Source: Tsukamurella sp040611135 (GTDB lineage Bacteria > Actinomycetota > Actinomycetes > Mycobacteriales > Mycobacteriaceae). Taken from it: a stretch of DNA of 64,000 bases. The stretch is from NCBI RefSeq assembly GCF_040611135.1, contig NZ_JBEXNL010000001.1, forward strand, positions 248,001 through 312,000. The letters run 5' to 3'. The notes beneath the pieces were generated by a model. That model made no database searches. It saw nothing but the letters and a program-made list of their open reading frames with translations, and had not been told where the DNA came from. The position numbers were made by a program, and so were the translations under genes. Below are positions 33,765 through 42,706 of this stretch, in pieces (position 1 is the first letter of the stretch; every line of letters begins with the position of its first letter).

Positions 33765-36664
33765 CGGAGCTCACCTCCCGCGGCGGACTGGACCGGGATG
33801 GGCGAGGTCATGTCCGCGGGGGATCCCTCCAGGTCGAGCCGGGCGCCGAGGCTGCGCAGGACGTCGAGGACGAGCCCGACGACGATCAGGTACACGCCGG
33901 CGTCGAAGATCAGCGCCGTGACCACCTTGACGTGGCCGAACACGGGCGCCGTGAACTCGAACGCCACCGACGACATCGCCGGCGCACCGAACAGCAGCGA
34001 GACGACGGTGCCGGCCGCGGCCAGCAGCAGGCCGGTGCCCAGGATGCGGCCCGCGTCCAGCGGCAGCGCCTCGCCGATCTCGTACCGCCCACCCGCGAGG
34101 TAGCGCAGGACGAGCGCGAGGCCGGCGGTGAGTCCGCCCGCGAAGCCGCCGCCGGGCGCGTTGTGCCCGGCGAAGAAGAAGTACACCGACACGACCATGA
34201 TCGTCGGGAACACGAGCCGGGCGGTGATCTCCAGGACCAGCGACCGATGCCGCGGGTCGCGCAGGGCGCTGCCGATCAGCCAGGTGGTGCCGGGGGAGGC
34301 GATCTCCGCCGCGGCGCGCTCGGCACTGACCCGGGGCGCCGCGCCGAACCGTCGATTGCGGAACACCAGCGAGGCCACGCCCGTGGCGGCCACGAGCAGG
34401 ACCGAGATCTCACCGAAGGTGTCCCACGCGCGGATGTCCACGAGGATCACGTTGACGGTGTTGTGGCCGTAGCCGAACCTGTACGCCTGCTCGGGAAGAC
34501 GGTCCGCGACGGGTGCTGCCGTGCGGGCCGCGCGCGCCGCGACGCCGACGACGATGACCATCGCCGCGACCGCGACGCCGAGCAGCGCCCGCACGACGCG
34601 GGAGGGCCGGCTGCCGGTGATCGGGGCTTCCGCGGGCAGCTTACGGAGGACGAGCACGAAGACGACCAGGGTGAGCGTCTCGACCAGGAACTGGGTCAGC
34701 GCCAGGTCGGGCGCCCCGTAGATCGCGAACACCACACCCGTGCCGTAGCCGGTCACGCTGACGACGAGCACCGTCGCCAACCGGTTGCGCAGGAGGACCG
34801 CGGTGAGCGATGCGATGCACATCAGCAGCGAGATCGCGAGGAAGAGCGGCGAGGCGTGCAGGTGCAGGTCGGGCCGCGCGCGGCTGCCGACGGCGAGGAC
34901 GATGACCGGGAGCAGCACCAGCGTGAGCAGGATCGTGCCCTGGGTGAGCGGCAGGGATCCGCGCTGCGTGCTCTGCGTCATGCGCAGCGACAACCAGTCC
35001 GCGGTGCGCAGTGCTCCGTCGTAGAGCCGGTCCGCGTTGCCGAGCAGCACGCTGTTCCGGCGGCGCAGCCGGGCGAACGGGCTGTGCGGCTGGGCGATGA
35101 CGACGCCCGCCCCGATGATGAGCGCCGTCAGCAGGAGCGGCAGCGTGAAACCGTGCCAGAGTGCCAGGTGGTAGGGCTCCGACGCGGGAGCGAAGGCATC
35201 GTCGGGATAGCCGGACAGCACCTGGTCCAGCTGCCGGGAGGCGATCCCGTCGATGAGCGAGAGCGCGGCGAGCAGCGCCGGGCCGGCGAGGAACAGCGGG
35301 CCGATGGCATGCATCTCGGCGACGGCGCGGGTGGGTGCTGCGTGCCCTTTGCTGCCGAACGCGCCCCACAGGAAGCGGATGCTGTAGGCCATCGTCAGCG
35401 CCGAGCCGACGCACATCCCGACGAGCAGCACGATCGGGAGCGGCTCGGGGAGGGAACTGTGCAGCATCGTCTCGAGCGCGGCCTCCTTGCCGACGAAGCC
35501 GTACAGCGGCGGGATACCGGCCATCGACGCGGCGGCCAGCGCCGCGATCACCGCGAGCACCTTCTGGCGGTCGCCGAGGCGGGCGAGCCGCCGGATGTCG
35601 CGCGTGCCGGTCGCGTGGTCGATGATGCCCACGACCATGAACAGCGTCGCCTTGAACAGCGCGTGCGCGGTGAGCATCGTCATGCCGGCGAGCATGAGGT
35701 TCCGCTCACCCCCGCCGACCAGCACCATGAGCATGCCGAGCTGGCTGACGGTGCCGAAGGCGAGGATGAGTTTGAGGTCGAACTCGCGCAGCGCGCGCCA
35801 GCCCGCCAGGATCATCGTGAGAACGCCCAGGCCCAGCACGATCACCCGCCAGGCGTTCAGGTGGGCGAAGGCGGGAGCCAGCAGCGCGACGAGGTAGATG
35901 CCCGCCTTGACCATCGCGGCGGCGTGCAGATAGCCCGAGACCGGCGTCGGCGCCGCCATGGCGCCGGGGAGCCAGAAGTGGAACGGGACGATCGCGGACT
36001 TGCTGATCGCGCCGATCAGGATGAGCACGACGCCCACCTCGACGCCGAGGGAGATGCTCGACGGGTCCGCGACCGCGCGGGCGATCACCTCGGAGAAGAG
36101 GTAGCTGCCGTAGTGCTCGCCGAGCTCGACGATGCCGACCAGCATCGCGAGGCCGCCGAGCGTGGTGACCAGCAGCGCCTGGGTGGCCGCGCGGCGGCTG
36201 GTGGCGCGCTCGGCGTAGTACCCGACGAGCAGGAAGCTGAGCACCGAGGTGAGCTCCCAGAAGACGTACATCGCCAGCATGTTGTCGCTGACGACCAGGC
36301 CGAACATGACGGCCATGAAGGCGACCAGTTCGGCCGCGAAGGTGGGCAGCTTGCGGGTGCTCGACACGCCGGTGAAGTAGCCCGCGCAGTAGACGAGGAT
36401 GACCGCACCGATCCCGAGGACCAGGACCGACATGATCGCGCCGAGCTCGGTGAGCCGCAGATCGACGTTCATGTGCAGGGCGGGGACCCACTGCAGGGAC
36501 TCGGTTCGCGCGGGTTCGCCGGCGACGGGCCAGACGGCGATGACCCACACCAGAGCCGCGGCCGGGACCACCGCGAGTCCGAGGAAGGCGCGCGCGCCGA
36601 ACCGTCCGACTGCGATCGGGGCGGCTAAGGTCGCCAATGACAAACAGATGAGGATGACGAGCAA
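33761..36664 (-). CDS. mnhA: Mrp Na+/H+ antiporter subunit A (fused A/B type)
   Basis: This protein of about 967 residues starts at TTG 36664 with GGACGGAG 6 bases ahead. The N-terminal part is NuoL-like: MFGLVVSDNMLAMYVFWELTSVLSFLLVGYY, AIVPFHFWLPGAMAAPTPVSGYLHAAAMVKAGIYLVA and the Lys/His-bearing AFGTVSQLGM. The C-terminal part contains the MrpA-specific end and an MrpB domain, FPTIMVVSVYFFFAGHNAPGGGFAGGLTAGLALVL, as in actinobacterial A/B fusions. It therefore explains the absence of a separate mnhB. It is the first gene of the operon, divergent from a lipoprotein gene 73 bp away. Confidence 0.95.
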   Translation of the reverse strand: MLVILICLSLATLAAPIAVGRFGARAFLGLAVVPAAALVWVIAVWPVAGEPARTESLQWVPALHMNVDLRLTELGAIMSVLVLGIGAVILVYCAGYFTGVSSTRKLPTFAAELVAFMAVMFGLVVSDNMLAMYVFWELTSVLSFLLVGYYAERATSRRAATQALLVTTLGGLAMLVGIVELGEHYGSYLFSEVIARAVADPSSISLGVEVGVVLILIGAISKSAIVPFHFWLPGAMAAPTPVSGYLHAAAMVKAGIYLVALLAPAFAHLNAWRVIVLGLGVLTMILAGWRALREFDLKLILAFGTVSQLGMLMVLVGGGERNLMLAGMTMLTAHALFKATLFMVVGIIDHATGTRDIRRLARLGDRQKVLAVIAALAAASMAGIPPLYGFVGKEAALETMLHSSLPEPLPIVLLVGMCVGSALTMAYSIRFLWGAFGSKGHAAPTRAVAEMHAIGPLFLAGPALLAALSLIDGIASRQLDQVLSGYPDDAFAPASEPYHLALWHGFTLPLLLTALIIGAGVVIAQPHSPFARLRRRNSVLLGNADRLYDGALRTADWLSLRMTQSTQRGSLPLTQGTILLTLVLLPVIVLAVGSRARPDLHLHASPLFLAISLLMCIASLTAVLLRNRLATVLVVSVTGYGTGVVFAIYGAPDLALTQFLVETLTLVVFVLVLRKLPAEAPITGSRPSRVVRALLGVAVAAMVIVVGVAARAARTAAPVADRLPEQAYRFGYGHNTVNVILVDIRAWDTFGEISVLLVAATGVASLVFRNRRFGAAPRVSAERAAAEIASPGTTWLIGSALRDPRHRSLVLEITARLVFPTIMVVSVYFFFAGHNAPGGGFAGGLTAGLALVLRYLAGGRYEIGEALPLDAGRILGTGLLLAAAGTVVSLLFGAPAMSSVAFEFTAPVFGHVKVVTALIFDAGVYLIVVGLVLDVLRSLGARLDLEGSPADMTSPIPVQSAAGGELR

Positions 36665-36737
36665 GGGGCACTCCGTCCTTGGTGATCGGGGCGGAAGTTC
36701 ATTGCTGATTCTACCGGTGAGGGATGTCGGGAGCTGC

Positions 36738-37193
36738 ATGGACCAGATGACGGATCGTCCGACCACTTCGTTCGGGCCCGCGCGTCGGCGCGTCGGGCCG
36801 GCCGTCGCGTCCCTCCTGGCGGCCGCCGGTCTGCTCCTGGGCGCCACCGCGTGCAACGGTGATACCAAGGACGCGCCCACTGCCACGGTGACCCTCCCGG
36901 CCACCTTCCCCAAGGGCGATGTGCCGCTGGTCGACGGGAACCTCATCGACGCGGGCGAGCGCTCGCAGGGCGGCGTGACCGTCTTCAACGTGACCGTCCA
37001 GGCCAAGCCCGAGGGGTACGACGAGGCGAAGAAGAAGCTCGTCGCCGCCGGGTACACCGCGCTCGGCGACGGTGCCGGGTCTCCCGACAGTCGGTCGGCG
37101 CAGTTCTCCGGCAAGGGCTACATCGTGACCGTGAACGCGGCCTCGGCGGGCGCGATTCCCAACGCCGTCTTCTACCTCGTGAGCAAGGGATAG
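36738..37193 (+). CDS. Small secreted lipoprotein of unknown function
   Basis: This 151-residue precursor has an Arg-rich n-region, a hydrophobic core (VASLLAAAGLLLGATAC) and a lipobox ending at about Cys 36. The mature part of about 115 residues is a single small domain: FPKGDVPLVDGNLIDAGERSQGGVTVFNVTVQAK, then a helix PEGYDEAKKKLVAAGYTAL and strands KGYIVTVNAASAGAIPNAVFYLVSKG. The alternation resembles a beta-alpha-beta ferredoxin-like fold, but no family was recognised. It is a single gene facing away from the mnh operon and convergent with the Cdc48-like ATPase. Confidence 0.75.
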   Translation: MDQMTDRPTTSFGPARRRVGPAVASLLAAAGLLLGATACNGDTKDAPTATVTLPATFPKGDVPLVDGNLIDAGERSQGGVTVFNVTVQAKPEGYDEAKKKLVAAGYTALGDGAGSPDSRSAQFSGKGYIVTVNAASAGAIPNAVFYLVSKG

Positions 37194-37239
37194 CCCCGGT
37201 CGGGTCGGCCGGGGGCGGCGTCTCCGGCGTCCGGCGTGG

Positions 37240-39441
37240 CTACGAGGTCCGACGGTCCGCGTACGCCTGCAGGTCCGCGACCTGGGCCGGGTCCAGCGAC
37301 GGCCGCACGGCCTGCCGTGCCGCCTCGACGTCCGCGGCGGTGACGGTGGCCGTGTCCAGATCCCGGCGCATCGCGGTGAGCGCGGCCTCGCGCAGCAGCG
37401 CGGTGCAGTCCGCGGCCGAGTAGCCGTCGAGCCGCTCGGCCAGCGCCGGCAGGTCCACGTCGTCGGCCAGCGGGATCGCCCGCGAGCCCGTCCGCAGGAT
37501 CTCCGCGCGGGCCTCGGCGTCCGGCGGCGGCACGAAGATCAGTCGCTCCAGCCGGCCGGGACGCAGCAGCGCCGGATCGATCAGGTCCGGCCGGTTCGTC
37601 GCGCCGAGCACCACCACGTCGCGGAGGGGCTCGGCACCGTCGAGCTCGGTGAGCAGCGCCGCGACCACTTTGTCCCCGACCCCGGAGTCCGAGGACTGCC
37701 CGCGCCGCGGGGCCAGCGCGTCGACCTCGTCCAGGAAGATCAACGACGGTGCGCTGCCCCGGGCACGGGCGAACAGGTCGCGGACGGCCTTCTCCGATTC
37801 GCCGACCCACTTGTTCATGAGCTCGGCGCCCTTGACCGCGTGCACCGACAGCTGACCCGACGCTGCGAGAGCGCGGACCACGAAGGTCTTGCCGCAGCCG
37901 GGCGGACCGTAGAGCAGCACGCCGCGCGGCGGCTCGACGCCGAGGCGCGCGAAGGTGTCCGGGTGGCGCAGGGGCCACAGCACCGTCTCCGTGAGGGCCT
38001 GCTTCGTCGAGGCCATGTCGCCCACCTCGTCGAGGGTGATCGAGCCGACCGACACCTCCTCGGTCGCCGATCGCGACACCGGCCGGATCACCGTGAGCGC
38101 ACCCAGCAGGTCCGGCTGGGTGATCGACACGGAGCGATCGGTCGCTCCGCCGTCGAGGACTCGGGCGGCCGCCCGCAGCGCGGCCTCGCGGCACAGTGCC
38201 GCGAGATCGGCGGCCACGAACCCGGGCGCCCGCAGCGCGACCTCGTACAGGTCGACGTGGTCGGTGGGAGCCTCCCGGAGGAGCAGCTCGAGCAGCTTCT
38301 CCCGTTGCCTCGCGTCCGGCAGGTCGACGGTGACCGTCCGGTCCGCGAGGTCGGGCTCGCGCAGCCGCGAGTCGACCTCGGCCGGCGCGGAGGTGGTCGC
38401 GATCAGCGCGACGCGGGGCGTCGCGACGGCCCGGCGCAGCTCGTCGAGGATCATTGTCGACACGGGTTCGCGGGCGGCCGGCAGCAGCGCCTCGACGTCG
38501 CGGACCAGCAGCGCCGCGCCCGCGCCGTTCACCGCGGCCCGGACCCGCGCGACGGCGTCGCGCACCCGCTCCAGCCGCGCCTGCGGTTCCAGCGCGCCGG
38601 TGAGGGCACCGTCGACCTCGACGAGCGGGCGCGGCGCCACGACGGCCCGCGCCACGGTGGCCTTGCCGCCGCCGGTGGGCCCGGTGACGAGCACCCCGAG
38701 CCGCGCGGGCGCGCCGAGCTTCTCGAGCAGCTCCGGCTCGTCGAGCGCCAGCGACAGCCACTCGGTGAGGCGCTTGACCGCGGTGTCCGCGCCGACGAGG
38801 TCCGCGACGGGGCGCACCGCGGGCGCCTCGGCCTCGGGAACCTCCGCCGCGAGCGTCACGATCTCCGACGGTGCCGCGGGCGGCTGCTCGTCCGCCCACA
38901 GCACCGCGGAGTTCGGCTGCACCGACACCGGCCCGGGCCCGGGGTCCACGGTCACGACCGTGAGCAGTTCGTTCGTCCACGTGATCCCGACCAGTCGCGA
39001 CAGCTGCTGGGTGGCCTCCGCGTTCGACGTGCCGGGCCCGAGGTCGCGCGGGAGCAGCGACACGCTGTCGCCGGGCATCATCACCTTGCCGAGGAGGGCC
39101 TGCCGGAGGGCGGCACCGTCGAGGGCGTTGCGCGTGAGGGCGCTGCCGCGCAGCAGCACCCGCTTCGCGCCGTGGACGACGGCGGGCGAGATCACGACTT
39201 CTCCGTCCTCGCGGAGGCCGCAGTTGGTGATCGTCAGTTCGTCCAGGAGCGCGACCCCGGGCGCGCTGCCCGACGGTGCCGCCGCCACGACCGCCGCGGT
39301 GCGGCGCGCGCCGATGAGCTCGATCCCGTCCCATTCGCGCAGGCCGAGCGCTGCGAGGGCCTCGGGGTGGATCCGGACGATGCCCCGCCGCGCCTCGAGG
39401 GCCGAGGTCTGCAGACGGACGGTGAGCGACAGGTTCGGCAC
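37240..39441 (-). CDS. Cdc48/p97-like AAA ATPase with degenerate first AAA domain
   Basis: This 733-residue protein (Rv0435c-like) has an N-terminal substrate-binding-like domain (LSLTVRLQTSALEARRGIVR, residues 1-180) and two AAA modules. The first has Walker A GPTGGGKAT and a Walker B that reads LLVRDVEALLP, lacking the catalytic Glu. The second is canonical, with LYGPPGCGKTFVV, LIFLDEVDALAPRRG, VLGATNRPDLIDPALLRPGRL and pore loop KWVGESEKAV. Actinobacterial Cdc48-like proteins are thought to unfold proteins or remodel complexes. It ends the minus-strand run that includes psd and pssA, separated from pssA by 42 bp. Confidence 0.92.
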   Translation of the reverse strand: MPNLSLTVRLQTSALEARRGIVRIHPEALAALGLREWDGIELIGARRTAAVVAAAPSGSAPGVALLDELTITNCGLREDGEVVISPAVVHGAKRVLLRGSALTRNALDGAALRQALLGKVMMPGDSVSLLPRDLGPGTSNAEATQQLSRLVGITWTNELLTVVTVDPGPGPVSVQPNSAVLWADEQPPAAPSEIVTLAAEVPEAEAPAVRPVADLVGADTAVKRLTEWLSLALDEPELLEKLGAPARLGVLVTGPTGGGKATVARAVVAPRPLVEVDGALTGALEPQARLERVRDAVARVRAAVNGAGAALLVRDVEALLPAAREPVSTMILDELRRAVATPRVALIATTSAPAEVDSRLREPDLADRTVTVDLPDARQREKLLELLLREAPTDHVDLYEVALRAPGFVAADLAALCREAALRAAARVLDGGATDRSVSITQPDLLGALTVIRPVSRSATEEVSVGSITLDEVGDMASTKQALTETVLWPLRHPDTFARLGVEPPRGVLLYGPPGCGKTFVVRALAASGQLSVHAVKGAELMNKWVGESEKAVRDLFARARGSAPSLIFLDEVDALAPRRGQSSDSGVGDKVVAALLTELDGAEPLRDVVVLGATNRPDLIDPALLRPGRLERLIFVPPPDAEARAEILRTGSRAIPLADDVDLPALAERLDGYSAADCTALLREAALTAMRRDLDTATVTAADVEAARQAVRPSLDPAQVADLQAYADRRTS

Positions 39442-39483
39442 CTTCGCCAGCTTAATGGTCGGGCACGTCGCGGCGGTGGGCCG

Positions 39484-40380
39484 TCAGTCCTCGCGGGTGG
39501 GGCGGCGCAGGCCGAGGCGGGCGGCGGACCGTCGGCCTCCCCGGCCCGCGGTCGCGGCGCGACGACGGGGCCGCAGCGGCCGCCGCTGCTCGCGCCGGAT
39601 CGCGCGGCGTTCCGCGGGCTTGCTGTCCCACGCCGACGGGTGCGAGGCCACCCAGCGCTTCGAGCGCCACGCGAAGGGGATGTGCAGGAGGTAGATCGCG
39701 ATCACCACGAGCAGCGCGACGTACGGGTAGGTGAGCATCAGCGCGACCAGGCCTGCGACCAGCACGAGCACGCCGGCGGCCTTCGCCGGTTGCACGGTCA
39801 TGGTCTTGAAGCTGGAGGTGGGGATCCGCGACACGGTCAGCGCGGCCACGAACAGCGTCCAGACGGCGACGGTGGGCGTGCTCACCCACCAGCCCGTGCC
39901 CCACTCCTGCTGCGCGGCGAGCGGCGCCAGGACCAGCAGCGCGCCGGCGGGCGCGGGCACGCCGACGAAGAAGTCCCTGGTGTACGCGGGTGCCGTCGGG
40001 TCGGCGGCGAGGGTGTTGAAGCGGGCCAACCGCAGCACCATCGCGACCACGAACAGCAGCGCGACGATCCAGCCGGCGGGCGAACCCGGGAAGACCACGA
40101 AGTACAGGATCAGCGCGGGCGTCACGCCGAAGTTGATCGCGTCGGCCAGCGAGTCGAGCTCGGCGCCGATCTTGGTGGAGGCGCCCAGCAGGCGGGCGAC
40201 TCGGCCGTCGAGGCCGTCGAGGATCGCCGCGACGACGACCAGCATGATCGCGAGGTCGACCTTGCCGGCCGCCGCGAACCGCACGCCGGTCAGGCCGGCG
40301 CACAGCGCGGCGACCGTCAGCACCGACGGCAGGATCATGATCCCGACGGGGCGCGGCTGCTCCTGGCGGGCCGGACTCAC
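39484..40380 (-). CDS. pssA: CDP-diacylglycerol-serine O-phosphatidyltransferase
   Basis: PssA makes phosphatidylserine from CDP-diacylglycerol and serine. The 298-residue membrane protein contains the CDP-alcohol phosphotransferase signature DGLDGRVARLLGASTKIGAELDSLAD (D-G-x2-A/G-R-x8-G-x3-D-x3-D), followed by about six spans and a basic C-terminal tail. GTG 40380 overlaps the psd stop (GTGA), so synthesis of PS and its decarboxylation to PE are coupled. The same psd-pssA arrangement exists in mycobacteria (Rv0437c-Rv0436c). Confidence 0.95.
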   Translation of the reverse strand: MSPARQEQPRPVGIMILPSVLTVAALCAGLTGVRFAAAGKVDLAIMLVVVAAILDGLDGRVARLLGASTKIGAELDSLADAINFGVTPALILYFVVFPGSPAGWIVALLFVVAMVLRLARFNTLAADPTAPAYTRDFFVGVPAPAGALLVLAPLAAQQEWGTGWWVSTPTVAVWTLFVAALTVSRIPTSSFKTMTVQPAKAAGVLVLVAGLVALMLTYPYVALLVVIAIYLLHIPFAWRSKRWVASHPSAWDSKPAERRAIRREQRRPLRPRRRAATAGRGGRRSAARLGLRRPTRED

Positions 40381-41111
40381 GGCTGCGCGACCGGGAGGTG
40401 CGCGATCACGGTCTCGGCCGCCACGGCGCGCTGGCCGCTGTAGACGGCGAGCTCGGTACCGGCGGGGAAGTAGGTGTCCACCCGTGAGCCGAACCGGATG
40501 ATGCCGTAGGTCTCGCCCAGCTCGAGAGTGTCGCCGGGCGCGCAGTCGGTGCGGATGCGGCGGGCGACGAGGCCCGCGATCTGCACGACGCCGATGGGGC
40601 CGTACTCGGTGGCCAGGCGCACCGTCGTGCGCTCGTTGGCATCGCTGGCCTCGGGGAGGTCGGCGGAGAGGAACGTGCCGTCGGTGTGCACGACCGAGTC
40701 CACGACGCCGGCCAGCGGGGCGCGCTGCACGTGCGCGTCGAAGACGGACAGGAAGATGGACACCCGGGGCAGTGGCGCGTCGCCCAGGCCCAGCTCGCGG
40801 GGCGGAACGTGCTCGTCGACGAGGGTGACCTCGCCGTCCGCGGGCGCGACGGCCACGCCCTCCTGCGTGGGCGTCACGCGGGGCGGGTGCCGGAAGAAGG
40901 CGGCGCACGCGGCGGCCGTGACCAGTGCGGGCACGCGGATCCAGCCCGTGCGGTACCCGACCGCCGCGACCCCGAGGGAGCCCGCGATGAACGGGGTGCC
41001 CGCGGGGTGCAGCGGCGGGACGGTGTGCCGGATCAGCTCGGTGATGTGACCGATACCGGTGGAGTGCTCGGTCAGATGCCCGTCGACCGGCGTGCGAGGT
41101 CGGCGCGCCAC
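40377..41111 (-). CDS. psd: Phosphatidylserine decarboxylase
   Basis: Psd converts phosphatidylserine to phosphatidylethanolamine. The 244-residue protein is of the short Psd type (PSD-A): two hydrophobic segments near the N-terminus, FFRHPPRVTP, VAPADGEVTLVDEH, RVSIFLSVFDAHVQRAPLAGVV, and the autocleavage motif RFGSRVD with G208-S209, where the pyruvoyl group is formed. GTG 41111 follows GAAGGGA by 6 bases. It is 59 bp from the GlsB-like gene upstream and overlaps pssA by 4 bp. Confidence 0.96.
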   Translation of the reverse strand: MARRPRTPVDGHLTEHSTGIGHITELIRHTVPPLHPAGTPFIAGSLGVAAVGYRTGWIRVPALVTAAACAAFFRHPPRVTPTQEGVAVAPADGEVTLVDEHVPPRELGLGDAPLPRVSIFLSVFDAHVQRAPLAGVVDSVVHTDGTFLSADLPEASDANERTTVRLATEYGPIGVVQIAGLVARRIRTDCAPGDTLELGETYGIIRFGSRVDTYFPAGTELAVYSGQRAVAAETVIAHLPVAQP

Positions 41112-41170
41112 CTAACGTCCCTTCGATGCAGTGCTCATGTCGGGTGACATCATCGCACCCGACGGTGCGA

Positions 41171-41482
41171 TCACTTGCGTCCGGTGACCAGCTTCACTAC
41201 GAACAGGAGGACCGCCGCACCTGCGAGGGCCACGAAGAACGTGGCGACCTTGCCGAAGCTCTGGGTATCCGCGTGGAAGACCGTCCGCGCGACGAAACCG
41301 CCGAGCCACCCGCCGACGCATCCGACGACGATGTTGAGGAAGATCCCCATCTGCTTGTCGGTGCCCATGAACTTGCTGGCGATCCAGCCGGCGAGGCCGC
41401 CGATGATGATCCAACCGAAGGTACCGACACGGGCGAAGTTCCCCGATGCGAGCAGGACGGCGTCTGCGTACTGGGTGATCAT
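41171..41482 (-). CDS. GlsB/YeaQ/YmgE-family (transglycosylase-associated) small membrane protein
   Basis: This 103-residue protein has three hydrophobic segments with the family's glycine-zipper motifs: GWIIIGGLAGWIASKFMG, NIVVGCVGGWLGGFVARTVF and FFVALAGAAVLLFVVKLV. The family (PF04226) is widespread, often stress-induced, and of unknown function. It starts 9 bp after the moeA stop, so it is probably part of the dipeptidase-moeA-psd-pssA transcript. Confidence 0.9.
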   Translation of the reverse strand: MITQYADAVLLASGNFARVGTFGWIIIGGLAGWIASKFMGTDKQMGIFLNIVVGCVGGWLGGFVARTVFHADTQSFGKVATFFVALAGAAVLLFVVKLVTGRK

Positions 41483-41491
41483 GTGTGCCTC

Positions 41492-42706
41492 CTAGTAGGT
41501 GCCGTTCAGGACGATCACGTCCACCGTCGCGCCCTCGGCCAGATGCTCGACCTCGGGCGGTACATCCAGCAGACAATCCGCCTGTGACAACCATCGTAAG
41601 TAGTGCGAACCCGGTCCGCCGAGAACCGAGACCGAATCGGAACCGTCGTCCTCGTTCGTCAGGCGTCCGCGCAGGTACTGCCGTTTCCCGGGGATCGAGT
41701 CCACCGGCTCGGCGAGCCGCGCGGACCGCCGGGGGCGGTCCGGCAGGCCCATCGCGGCCCGGAGTGCGGGGCGCAGGAAGACCTCGAAGGAGACCAGGGC
41801 GCTCACGGGGTTGCCGGGGAACGTGATGATGGGAACACGCGCGCCGCCCAGGTCGACCGTGCCGCAGCCCTGGGGCATGCCCGGCTGCATCGCGACCTTG
41901 ACGAAGCCGACGCCGCGCGACGCGAGGGCGTCCTTGACCACCTCGTACGCCCCGGCGCTGACGCCGCCGGTGGTGATGACCAGGTCGATCCCGCCCGCCG
42001 TGACGCGCTCGGCGAGCCGCGCCAGGAGCGGGTCCACCGAGTCCTCGACGAAGTGCAGCACCTCGACCGTGACCCCGCCCGACTCGATCAGCGCGGCCGC
42101 CAGCATCTCGGCGTTCGACTCGTAGATCTGCCCCGGGAGCAGCGGCGTCCCCGGCCGGACCAGCTCCGACCCGGTGGACAGCACGGCGACGCGCAGCGGC
42201 TCGAGTACCGGCAGGGCGGTGAGTCCCAGCGCCGCCGCGAGGCCGACGGCGGGCGCGCTCACCCGCTCCCCGGCCCGCAGCGCCACTTCCCCGGCCTCGA
42301 TGTCGCTGCCCGCGGCACGGAAGAACCGCCCGGGCTCGGGCGCGACGTCGATCCGCACGGCCCGGGTGCCGCCGTCGGTCTGCTCGACGGGGACGATGGC
42401 GTCGGCACCGTCGGGCAGGGGAGCGCCCGTCATGATGCGGCACGCCGACCCGGGCGGGAGCGCGGGCACGTCGGTGCGGCCGGCGGGGATGTCGAAGGCG
42501 ACGGGCAGCACCGCGCCCGCCGGGGCGTCGGCGGCGCGGACCGCGTAGCCGTCCATCGCCGAGTTGGTGAAGGGCGGCAGGGAGATCGGCGCGAGGACAT
42601 CGCGCGCCAGGACCAGGTCGGGACGGAGCCCGGGTGGCAGGTCGACGGTCCGCGGCGCCGGGATGAGCGCGGCGACCGCGGCCCGGTGCTCGTCGACCGA
42701 CCTCAT
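41492..42706 (-). CDS. moeA: Molybdopterin molybdenumtransferase
   Basis: MoeA inserts molybdenum into adenylated molybdopterin. The 404-residue protein has all domains: N-terminal RDVLAPISLPPFTNSAMDGYAVRAAD with the active-site region, RIMTGAPLPDGADAIVPVE, the MoaB/MogA-like middle domain (VAVLSTGSELV, YESNAEMLAAAL, DLVITTGGVSAGAYEVVKDAL) and PGNPVSALVSFEVFLRP. A C-terminal beta domain with RGRLTNEDDGSDSVSVLGGPGSHYLRWL closes it. ATG 42706 overlaps the dipeptidase stop by 4 bp. No other molybdenum-cofactor gene is near, consistent with the isolated moeA2 (Rv0438c) of mycobacteria. Confidence 0.94.
   Translation of the reverse strand: MRSVDEHRAAVAALIPAPRTVDLPPGLRPDLVLARDVLAPISLPPFTNSAMDGYAVRAADAPAGAVLPVAFDIPAGRTDVPALPPGSACRIMTGAPLPDGADAIVPVEQTDGGTRAVRIDVAPEPGRFFRAAGSDIEAGEVALRAGERVSAPAVGLAAALGLTALPVLEPLRVAVLSTGSELVRPGTPLLPGQIYESNAEMLAAALIESGGVTVEVLHFVEDSVDPLLARLAERVTAGGIDLVITTGGVSAGAYEVVKDALASRGVGFVKVAMQPGMPQGCGTVDLGGARVPIITFPGNPVSALVSFEVFLRPALRAAMGLPDRPRRSARLAEPVDSIPGKRQYLRGRLTNEDDGSDSVSVLGGPGSHYLRWLSQADCLLDVPPEVEHLAEGATVDVIVLNGTY

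Noticed and set aside
33932..36628. An 898-codon open frame on the plus strand opposite mnhA
   Set aside because: It is antisense to a clear Mrp subunit A gene, is dominated by Arg, Gly, Asp and His as expected from shifted high-GC codons, and has no membrane or family motif.
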